From positions 5,552,001 to 5,616,000 of the forward strand of contig NZ_JAFBCL010000001.1 of the NCBI RefSeq assembly GCF_016907655.1: 64,000 nt of DNA. Reading direction: 5' to 3'. Positions 57,611-64,000 of this stretch are shown here, in pieces. Under the pieces are notes generated by a model. The model worked only from the letters and a program-made list of their open reading frames with translations. It had not been told where the DNA came from and ran no database searches. This DNA comes from Saccharothrix algeriensis (GTDB lineage Bacteria > Actinomycetota > Actinomycetes > Mycobacteriales > Pseudonocardiaceae). Each line of letters opens with the position of its first letter. Position 1 is the first letter of the stretch. The position numbers and the translations under genes were made by a program.

Positions 57611-57658
57611 CCGCGCTCCGGGGGTGACCGCGCTTCCGGGCGTGATCGCGCTCCGGGC
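57607..57658. repeat. 17/18-bp tandem repeat starting at the kdpE stop
   Basis: Three adjacent copies, GTGACCGCGCTCCGGGG (57607-57623), GTGACCGCGCTTCCGGGC (57624-57641) and GTGATCGCGCTCCGGGC (57642-57658). The TGA of kdpE (57608-57610) is in the first unit, and each following unit carries another GTGA. Confidence 0.85.
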
Positions 57659-57873
57659 GGGCGTGCGACGCCGGGCCGGTGGGGCCGTCGGGGCGGCGGA
57701 CCGGCCCGGCGTGAGCACGTCTCGCGGTCGGGTGGGGGGAAGGGGAAGCACCCGACGTGCCAGTGGTCGGACGGGCGGGGCGGTCGGTTCCCGCCGGGCG
57801 CCGGCTTCGGCCGGTCGGGAACTCCGCGGCCGGGTGGTCCGACCACTCCGTCACCGGCTAGGGGAGGAGTTCG

Positions 57874-58551
57874 ATGGAACGTCGCACTTTCATCCGCGCA
57901 TCGGCGTTGTCCGCGGGTGGCCTGGTGGCCACGCCGGTCGTCGCGACGGCGGCGAGCCCGCTGCGCGTGCAGGTACTGATGTTCGACGGAGTGGAGGAGC
58001 AGGACCTGATCGCCCCGGTGGAGGTGTTCGGGCTGGCCGAGCAGATGGGCGGGGCCGTGCGGTCCACCCTGGTCACCACCGGCCGCCCCGGCACGGTCAC
58101 CTGCGCCTACGGCACGCGGATGGAGGTGCCCCGGGGCTGGTCGCCGCGGGACGCGGACGTGCTGGTGGTGCCCGGCGGCGGCTACACCGACCGGAACGGG
58201 CCGGGCGTGCACCGGCTGATCTCCGACCAGGGCTTCCTCCGCCGCCTGGCGGGCTCCCCCGCGCTGCCGGTGGGGATCTGCACCGGCGTCATGGTGCTGT
58301 CGGCGGCCGGCCTGACCCGCGGCCGCCCCGCCACCACGCACGCCGGGGCCAAGGCGGACCTCGCGGCGCAGGGCGCGACGGTCGTGCACGCGCGGGTCGT
58401 GGACGACGACACCCTCGTGACCGGCGGCGGTGTCACGGCCGGGCTGGAGGTGTCGCTGTGGCTGGTGGAGCGCTTCCTGGGCGCGAAGTTCACCAACCGG
58501 GTGGAGACGGTGCTGGAGTACGAGCGGCGCGGGACCGTCTGGCGCGCCTGA
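57874..58551 (+). CDS. Tat-exported DJ-1/PfpI-family protein
   Basis: 225 aa. A twin-arginine signal (ERRTFIRASALSAGG) begins the chain. The DJ-1/PfpI glutamine amidotransferase-like fold follows: VLMFDGVEEQDLIAPVEVFG, VLVVPGGGYTDRN, and the nucleophile elbow VGICTGVMVLSAAG with the conserved Cys. Members include chaperones, isonitrile hydratases and glyoxalases; the activity cannot be assigned. GGGGAGGAG four bases before the ATG is a strong ribosome site. Export of this fold by Tat is less usual than the cytoplasmic forms. Confidence 0.87.
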   Translation: MERRTFIRASALSAGGLVATPVVATAASPLRVQVLMFDGVEEQDLIAPVEVFGLAEQMGGAVRSTLVTTGRPGTVTCAYGTRMEVPRGWSPRDADVLVVPGGGYTDRNGPGVHRLISDQGFLRRLAGSPALPVGICTGVMVLSAAGLTRGRPATTHAGAKADLAAQGATVVHARVVDDDTLVTGGGVTAGLEVSLWLVERFLGAKFTNRVETVLEYERRGTVWRA

Positions 58552-58705
58552 ACTCGCCGCGGACGCACTCCCGTCGGGCAGTGCTGTTCCCCGGGACGCC
58601 CCCGCGTCAGGCTCCGTTCACTTCGGACGGGTGCACTCCGGACCGGAGGCGCTCGCGCTCCCGCGCACTCAGGACCGCACGCGCTTCGGGTTGCCGCAAC
58701 CCCTT
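58552..58705. other. Gap after the DJ-1 gene
   Basis: First part of a 580-bp gap (58552-59131) without a supported gene on either strand; two strong hairpins at 58706 and 58830 follow, and 58861-59131 shows nothing further. Confidence 0.4.
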
Positions 58706-58730
58706 GCGCCACCGGGTGAACCGGTGGCGC
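58706..58730. terminator. Perfect 10-bp hairpin
   Basis: GCGCCACCGG (58706-58715), loop GTGAA, CCGGTGGCGC (58721-58730). It lies 155 bp past the DJ-1 stop and could end that transcript or be part of a small RNA in the gap. Confidence 0.6.
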
Positions 58731-58829
58731 GGAGCGCCGGCGTGACGGGGCACGGGGGCCGCGCGGCTCCGGTCCGGGGCGGCGCCGAATCCACCGGCGC
58801 CTGGCAGGGCAACGCCGTTCCCGGGCAGC

Positions 58830-58860
58830 GGGGGTCGAGGGGCGCCGCTCCTCGACCCCC
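58830..58860. terminator. Second perfect 10-bp hairpin in the same gap
   Basis: GGGGGTCGAG (58830-58839) pairs with CTCGACCCCC (58851-58860) around an 11-base loop. With the hairpin at 58706 it brackets a 100-bp stretch, so a small stable RNA between them is conceivable. Otherwise it may terminate the leftward methyltransferase transcript. Confidence 0.55.
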
Positions 58861-59131
58861 GGCTCGGCCACGCGCCCCCCGATGAGCCGCAGCCGCTCCG
58901 GGCAGCCGGTCGAGCCGGACCGCGGGCGCGTCGGCGCCCGTCCTCGGACCCCGGTCTTCCTCGTGCGCCGGCGGGTTCCGGCGCCGGGAGGCGGATCGCG
59001 GCGGTGCCTTGCCCCGCCACACTCCCGGTGGCGACCGTCGCCGCCGTCCCGGCCCGGGGAGTCCGAACAGGACTCGGCGGGCGCAGCGCCGAGCGCGGGA
59101 ACGCCTGTCCCGCAGGAACGTCAGGGTGCGG

Positions 59132-59887
59132 TCAGCCGGCCCGCAGGACGAAGAACAGGAAGCCCAGGAAGCTGGTGCCCGCGAACTCGCGGAACACCTC
59201 GGGGAACAGGTCGGGGGCGGCGGGCGCGGGCGGCGGCTCGCTGATGGCGTCGATGCGGAAACCGGCCGCGGTGAAGGCGTCGGTCATCGCGTGCAGCGGG
59301 CGGTCCCAGAAGCTCATCCGGGCGGTCCGCCCGCCCATGGTCCACTCCTCGACCCGGTTGCGGGTCCGGAAGTAGTCGGGCTTCTCCCCGGCCGAGCGCT
59401 GCATCAGGGTGATGACGAAGGGGTGCTCGACCGAGACGATGAGCCGCCCGCCGGGCGTCAGCACGCGCCGCAGCTCGGCCAGCGTCGGCGCCCAGTCCTC
59501 CAGGTAGTGCAGCACCAGGGAGGCGATGACGTCGTCGAACGCGCCGTCGGGGAAGGGCAGCGGGTCGGCCAGGTCGGCGACCCGCAGGTCCGCGTCGGCG
59601 CCCAGCCGCCGCCGGGCCAGCTCCAGCATGCCGGCGCTCGCGTCGACGCCGGTCACGACCGCGCCCCGGGCGCGCAGCTCGGCGAACAGGGGCCCCGAGC
59701 CGCAGCCGGCGTCGAGGATCCGCCGGCCGGCCACGTCCCCGGCGAGTTCCAGCATCGCGGGCCGCTCGTAGTACGCGTTCATGAGGCTGGTCTCGTTCTC
59801 GGCCGCGTACCCCTCGGCGATGCTGTCGTAGTCGTTCACCCGAGTCGGATCAGCGGGAAGCGCAAGACCTTCTGGAGTCGGCGTCAT
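59132..59887 (-). CDS. Class I SAM-dependent methyltransferase
   Basis: 251 aa, cytoplasmic. Motif I ILDAGCGSGPLFAEL, the acidic loop VTGVDASAGMLELAR, motif IV DDVIASLVLHYLEDW and motif V LRRVLTPGGRLIVSVEHP define a Methyltransf_11-type enzyme. The C-terminal half (RTRNRVEEWTMGGRTARMSFW) probably makes the substrate pocket. The substrate is unknown and no pathway surrounds it. Confidence 0.9.
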   Translation of the reverse strand: MTPTPEGLALPADPTRVNDYDSIAEGYAAENETSLMNAYYERPAMLELAGDVAGRRILDAGCGSGPLFAELRARGAVVTGVDASAGMLELARRRLGADADLRVADLADPLPFPDGAFDDVIASLVLHYLEDWAPTLAELRRVLTPGGRLIVSVEHPFVITLMQRSAGEKPDYFRTRNRVEEWTMGGRTARMSFWDRPLHAMTDAFTAAGFRIDAISEPPPAPAAPDLFPEVFREFAGTSFLGFLFFVLRAG

Positions 59888-60058
59888 GCCGACAGGACGT
59901 CCGTGCGGTGAAGAGGTTGCGCCCCTGCGCCCGCGGCGCGCCCGGATCCCGGGCCGGTTCGTCCGCCACGGACGTCGTGATCGTCGGGCGCGCCGGCGGG
60001 GTGCGGTGGTGGCTGCGGCCCGGGACCGATGACCGGGAACGGGTGTCGGGACGGCCTT

Positions 60059-62818
60059 TCAGGTCGGCGCGTCCAGGCGGGCCCGCACGCGGTCGGCGTC
60101 GGTGTGGCGGTCGTGGGCGCGGAACAGGTTCGCCGCCCGCAGCCAGGCCGCTCGCGCCTCGTCGGCGCGGCCGGCCGCCTGGTGCGAGTCGCCCAGCTTC
60201 TCCAGCGCCTCGGCGGCCTGCAGCGCGCTGCCCAGGTCCAGCAGCAGCGCGACCGCCGCCCCGTAGTGGTCGGCCGCCGCCGCGAAGTCGCCGGTCTGGT
60301 GGGCGATGTAGGCGAGGCTGTCCAGCGTCGTCGCCTCGCCGTAGCGGTGCCGGTGCCTGCGGTGCAGGGCGAGGGCCGCCGCGCAGTGCTCGCGCGCGAG
60401 GTCGTGCTCGCCCAGGCGGGCCGCGTACCAGCCGACGCCGTTGAGCGCGTCCGCCTCCCCGGCCGGGTCGTCCAGCGCGCGGTAGATGCCCAGGGCGTGC
60501 CGGGCGTGGGCCAGGGCCCGGCCGCCGTCGCCCCGCTGGTCCCACGCCCAGGACAGGGTCCGGTGCACCTGGCCCTGGTTGAGCAGGTCGCCGGACCCCT
60601 CGGCCAGCGCCAGCGCGCGGTGCAGGTGCTCGACGGCCTCCTCGTGCCGCCCGACCTCCACCAGGGCGTCGCCCAGCAGGCGGTGCACGCGGGTCCGGAC
60701 GACCGGGTCGCCCAGGTGGTCGGCGGCGGCCATCGCCGCGCGCCACGCGGCCAGGTTGTCCTGGCTGTGGCCGCGGCGCAGGTGGAACGTGGTCAGCGTC
60801 CACGCCAGCTGCCACACCGCCCGGTGGCGGCCCAGCCCGGCGGCGGCGCGCTGCGCGGCCAGCACGCACCGGTGCTCGGCGTCGAACCACGCCAGCGCCG
60901 CCGCGTAGTCCGGCAGCGGGTGCGGCGGTGCGCTCGGCGGGTCGAGGTCGATCGGCGTGGCGTGCGGGTTGAGCAGGCGGCGGGCGGCGAACGCGGTGTG
61001 CAGGTGGAAGTCCACGACGCGGTGCAGGGCGGCGGCGCGCTCCCCGGGCGGGAGCGGCGCGTCCGCGGCGAACCGGCGGATCAGGTCGTGCATCCGGTAG
61101 CGCCCGCGCGCGTCCCGCACGAGCAGCGACGCCTGCTCCAGGGCGCGCAGGACGGCGCGGGCGCGGTCCGGCGGCAGCCCGGTGAGCGCGGCGGCGGCGG
61201 GCAGCCCGGTGTCCGGGCCGGGCGCGCCGCCGAGCAGGCCGAACACCCGCGCCTGCTCCGCCGTGAGCGCCCGGTGGGACCACGACAGCACGGCGGGCAG
61301 GCTCGCCGCCGGGTCGTCGTCGTCCAGCGCGCCCAGGCCGAGGTCGCGCAGCTCGGCGGCGAGGGTGGCCAGGGGCAGCGCCGGGTGGCTGTGCGCGCGG
61401 GCGGCGACGATGCCCAGCGCCAGCGGGAACCCGCCGGTCAGCGCGACGAGGTCGGCCGCGGCGGCGGCCTCGGCGGCCACCCGGTCCGCGCCGAGCCGGG
61501 CGGTGAGCAGGGCGTGCGCCTCGGCGTCGGGCAGCACGTCCAGGAACAGGTGGCGCGCGCCGTGCGCGGCGGTCAGGCCGGGCAGCCGGTTGCGGCTGGT
61601 GACCAGGACGGCGCAGGACGCCCCGCCCGGCAGCAGCGGCGCGACCTGGGCGGTGTCGGCGGCGTTGTCGACCACCAGCAGCACCCGCTTGTCCGCCACC
61701 AGGCTGCGGAACAGCGCGGCCTGCGCGTGCGGGTCGACCGGGACGCGCGCCGGGTCGACGCCCAGCGCGGCCAGGAACCCGCGCACCGCCAGGGCCGGCG
61801 GCATCGGCGCGCCCTCGGGGCCGAACCCGCGCAGGTCCACGAACAGCTGGCCGTCGGGGAAGCGGCCGGCGTGGCGGTGCGCCCAGCGCAGCGCCAGCCA
61901 CGTCTTGCCGACCCCGCCCGCGCCCGCGATCACGGTCGTGCCGGTGGCGCCCGGCTGCTCCAGCTCGTCCTCGCGGCCGACGAAGGCCGGCGGCATGGCG
62001 GGCAGCTGCCTCGGCACCGGGTGGGCGGGCGGCGCGGGGGCGGTGGCCGGCGGCGACGGGGCAGCGGCCGCCCGGTGCTCGCCGCCGTCACCGGCCCGGC
62101 CGAGCAGGGCCGGGTCGGCGCGCAGGACCCGCTGGTGCAGCCGCTGCAGCTCCGGGCCGGGCTCGGCGCCCAGGTCCCGCGCCAGCCGCGCGCGGAGGTC
62201 GCGGTACCGCGCCAGCGCCTCGCCCGCCCGCCCCGCCCGGTACAGGGCGAGCTGGTGGTGCGCGGCCACGCGCTCGTCCAGCGGGTGCTCGGCGGCGCGG
62301 GCGGCCAGCTCGGCCACCAGCCGGTCGCCCTGGCCCAGCCGCAGCCGGACCTCGGTGTGCTCGCACTCCGCGTCCAGCCGCTCCAGGTCCAGCCGGTCGC
62401 CCTCGGCGGCGGCCCAGTCGCCCGTCAGCCCGGTCAGCGCCGCGCCCCGCCACAGGGCCACCGCGCGGGCCAGCAGCGGTTCGGCCGTCCGGTCGTCGGC
62501 GGCTCGCGCGCGGGCGCGCAGCGAGCGGAACAGGTGCAGGTCCACCGCGGATCCGTCGGCGACGAGGACATATCCGCCGGAGCGGAGCACAATGTCCACT
62601 TGGGCGCGGCGCAGCCGGGAGACGTAGCTCGACAGCGTCGCCCGCGCCCGCCGGGGCGGGTCGTCGCCCCACACGCGCCGGACCAGCCGGTCGACCGGGA
62701 CGACGCGGCCGACGTCCACCGCCAGCGCGGCCAGCACGCACCGCTGCCGCGCCGCGCCGAGGTCGACCAGACGGCCGCCGACCTGCGCCCGGACCTCGCC
62801 GAGCAGCCCGAACTCCAC
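60059..62818 (-). CDS. AfsR/SARP-type regulator with NB-ARC ATPase and TPR repeats
   Basis: 919 aa. An OmpR-like winged helix (about 1-90: FGLLGEVRAQVGGRLVDLG) and a BTAD domain (about 95-240) form the SARP DNA-binding unit. An NB-ARC/STAND ATPase follows with Walker A IAGAGGVGKTWLALRWA and Walker B RVLLVVDNAAD. About six TPR-like repeats fill residues 640-910. This is the AfsR/large-SARP plan, which often activates secondary metabolism. No cluster is adjacent, so its target lies elsewhere. The GTG at 62818 has GGGAGG eight bases upstream. Confidence 0.92.
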   Translation of the reverse strand: MEFGLLGEVRAQVGGRLVDLGAARQRCVLAALAVDVGRVVPVDRLVRRVWGDDPPRRARATLSSYVSRLRRAQVDIVLRSGGYVLVADGSAVDLHLFRSLRARARAADDRTAEPLLARAVALWRGAALTGLTGDWAAAEGDRLDLERLDAECEHTEVRLRLGQGDRLVAELAARAAEHPLDERVAAHHQLALYRAGRAGEALARYRDLRARLARDLGAEPGPELQRLHQRVLRADPALLGRAGDGGEHRAAAAPSPPATAPAPPAHPVPRQLPAMPPAFVGREDELEQPGATGTTVIAGAGGVGKTWLALRWAHRHAGRFPDGQLFVDLRGFGPEGAPMPPALAVRGFLAALGVDPARVPVDPHAQAALFRSLVADKRVLLVVDNAADTAQVAPLLPGGASCAVLVTSRNRLPGLTAAHGARHLFLDVLPDAEAHALLTARLGADRVAAEAAAAADLVALTGGFPLALGIVAARAHSHPALPLATLAAELRDLGLGALDDDDPAASLPAVLSWSHRALTAEQARVFGLLGGAPGPDTGLPAAAALTGLPPDRARAVLRALEQASLLVRDARGRYRMHDLIRRFAADAPLPPGERAAALHRVVDFHLHTAFAARRLLNPHATPIDLDPPSAPPHPLPDYAAALAWFDAEHRCVLAAQRAAAGLGRHRAVWQLAWTLTTFHLRRGHSQDNLAAWRAAMAAADHLGDPVVRTRVHRLLGDALVEVGRHEEAVEHLHRALALAEGSGDLLNQGQVHRTLSWAWDQRGDGGRALAHARHALGIYRALDDPAGEADALNGVGWYAARLGEHDLAREHCAAALALHRRHRHRYGEATTLDSLAYIAHQTGDFAAAADHYGAAVALLLDLGSALQAAEALEKLGDSHQAAGRADEARAAWLRAANLFRAHDRHTDADRVRARLDAPT

Positions 62819-62855
62819 CTCCGCGACCTCCCGGAAACCGCCCCTGACCTGCGGG

Positions 62856-62871
62856 TTGCAGAACCCTGCAA
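62856..62871. promoter_or_regulatory. Perfect inverted repeat TTGCAG-N4-CTGCAA
   Basis: It lies 38 bp before the SARP start and 160 bp before the divergent small gene, in the middle of the shared promoter region. Within the minus-strand promoter it would suit an operator or an RNA stem near the transcript start. Confidence 0.5.
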
Positions 62872-63030
62872 GCTAACCGCAGGACCGGGCGCACACACTG
62901 GCACACGAGGCGGTCTTGCGACCAGGGGGGCCAGGGGGGAGGGCCGCCTCCCTTAACTGCCGAACGCCACGCCCGGGGCGCGCCGCCCCGGGCGCCCCGC
63001 CGGTCTCCCGCCAACCTTCCGGGAGGACTC

Positions 63031-63252
63031 GTGACAACGGGTCGTCTGCTGCCGGGCGTCTTCGCCGAGCAGCGCCACCTGGTCTCCGCGAACGAACCCG
63101 CACGCCACTCCGCCCACGTCGGCGACCGCTACCGCGCGGTGTGCCGGGCGCTGTGCCTGCCCATCCCCGACCGGGGTTGCTACACCTGGCGGGAGTGGCC
63201 GATCTGCCCGCACTGCGCACGCCACCTGCCGCGGCCCGCCGCGGTCGCGTGA
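63031..63252 (+). CDS. Small Cys-rich, zinc-binding-like protein
   Basis: 73 aa from a GTG with GGGAGGA just upstream. The second half reads RYRAVCRALCLPIPDRGCYTWREWPICPHCARHL: a C-x3-C pair and a later C-x2-C pair with a Trp-Pro between, as in the short zinc-ribbon-like proteins common in Pseudonocardiaceae. No function is known. It is divergent from the large SARP gene and shares its control region. Confidence 0.65.
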   Translation: MTTGRLLPGVFAEQRHLVSANEPARHSAHVGDRYRAVCRALCLPIPDRGCYTWREWPICPHCARHLPRPAAVA

Positions 63253-63403
63253 GGTCCGCGCGGCGGTCCGGCCGCGGGGACGGGCCGCCGCGCGGCACGC
63301 GCGCGTCGAGGGCGGGACGAGGCCGGGCGGGGCCGCGGGCGAGGGGCCGCGCACCCCGTGGGGGGCACGGCCGCGCCGAGCCGGCGCGGCGGACCGGGGC
63401 GGG

Positions 63404-64000
63404 TCAGTAGCCCCGGTAGCCCGTGCCGTTGGTCATGGACACCAGGCCGGGGTGGCCGCCGAAGCCGCCGTAGCGGGCGTAGGTGTAGCGGACGCCGGCG
63501 ATGATGTTGGCCACCGGGTTGTAGATGTCGTCGTGCCCGGCCAGCTTGTAAGCCTGGAACGTCGGGTCGATGCACTGCATGAGGCCCTTGGAGGGGGTGC
63601 CGCGCGCGGCGTTGGAGTCCCAGTTGTTCACGGCGTTCGGGTTGCCGTTGGACTCCTTCTCGATGATCGTGTAGATCTCGTCGACGCTGTCCTCGGTGAT
63701 CGGCGTGCCGTTGGCCGCGAGGATGGCGATGGCTTCCCGGATCCAGCCCTCGACCTGCCGCTGGTGCGGCGACTTGCGGGCCTCCTCGGCGTCCTTCGCG
63801 TCCTTGGCGGCCTTCTCGGCGGCGGCCTGCTGGCGCGCCGAGTAGCCGTTCTGCGCGACGCCGCTGGCCTGGTTGAACGCCTGGAGCGCGGTCAGCTGCT
63901 CCTGCCGGATGATGCGGGCGGTCTCCGAGCCGAGGTCGATGGCGTGCACGGTGTCGACCTTGCCGGTGCGGACGTGCTCGTCGGGCACGCCGCCGAAGTC
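63404..64000 (-). CDS. SLT-type transglycosylase, C-terminal part (5' end outside the window)
   Basis: The frame is open to the window edge, and the C-terminal 195 or so residues are visible. An Ala/Lys/Gln-rich helical stretch (SARQQAAAEKAAKDAKDAEE) precedes an SLT-like domain with the catalytic Glu in YTIIEKESNGNPNAVNNWD, SKGLMQCIDPTFQAY and NPVANIIAGVRYTYARYGG. It should cleave peptidoglycan glycan strands, probably after secretion; the signal peptide would be beyond the edge. An internal GTG at 63988 is not taken as the start because coding sequence continues upstream (DFGG). Confidence 0.85.
   Translation of the reverse strand, partial: DFGGVPDEHVRTGKVDTVHAIDLGSETARIIRQEQLTALQAFNQASGVAQNGYSARQQAAAEKAAKDAKDAEEARKSPHQRQVEGWIREAIAILAANGTPITEDSVDEIYTIIEKESNGNPNAVNNWDSNAARGTPSKGLMQCIDPTFQAYKLAGHDDIYNPVANIIAGVRYTYARYGGFGGHPGLVSMTNGTGYRGY

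Overview
The window reads as chromosomal DNA from a high-GC actinomycete, most likely of the Pseudonocardiaceae (Saccharothrix/Actinosynnema/Lentzea type). This is inferred from the strong G/C bias at third codon positions, frequent GTG starts, GTGA/ATGA start-stop overlaps, and the gene families present (SARP, MmpL, Rpf-LysM, ANTAR, WYTV-type secreted proteins). No rRNA, tRNA or CRISPR array was seen. All coordinates and motifs were read by eye; no homology search was run.

Layout. 1-7.8 kb: 5' part of a permease gene, a secreted CBM2-GH18 chitinase under a DasR-type site, a Tat-exported FAD oxidoreductase, a gene-poor kilobase with tandem repeats, a SIS-domain sugar-phosphate protein with an operator cluster, and yciO. 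8-13.9 kb: a nucleotide-cyclase/NACHT signalling ATPase, a TrmB/LuxR-type regulator, and a secreted subtilase with a P domain. 14-21.7 kb: a glycosyltransferase, a divergent MarR/MmpL pair, an Rpf-LysM muralytic protein behind a long leader, a decayed VanZ gene, a mycothiol-dependent-isomerase-like protein, a GAF-ANTAR regulator and an unrecognised 56-aa gene. 21.8-27.2 kb: a formate dehydrogenase operon (HTH-like protein, Mo catalytic subunit with Cys instead of Sec, Fe-S subunit, NrfD-like anchor). 27.4-31.3 kb: a DUF2795 protein, a two-gene VWA/membrane operon, and glyA behind a ZTP riboswitch. 31.6-39.9 kb: TetR-DHA2-TetR, then a lipoprotein/HlyD-like/ABC/permease operon divergent from a two-component system.

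40-41.8 kb is the accessory hot spot. It holds three tandem ~126-nt nested palindromes, one split by an IS630-type insertion whose clean TA target can be reconstructed. 41.8-45.8 kb: P450, TetR, MarR and DHA2 exporter with several inverted repeats in the control regions. 45.9-50 kb: YVTN beta-propeller protein, DoxX-like membrane protein with a CRP-type palindrome upstream, and an ArsR/LMW-phosphatase fusion coupled to a chromate transporter. 50-64 kb: a repetitive beta-helix-like membrane protein, a PIG-L deacetylase, a DUF1059 protein, a lipoprotein, kdpDE without kdpFABC, a Tat-exported DJ-1/PfpI protein, a methyltransferase, a large SARP-NB-ARC-TPR regulator, a small zinc-binding-like protein and a truncated SLT transglycosylase.

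Two patterns recur. First, drug-type exporters and catabolic genes sit beside TetR/MarR genes whose promoters carry perfect palindromes, several apparently leaderless. Second, short tandem repeats of 13-18 bp lie at the 3' ends of genes, and in four cases contain the stop codon itself. The candidates for something undescribed are the tandem nested-palindrome family at 40.1-41.7 kb, the stop-codon tandem repeats, and the cyclase-NACHT protein.
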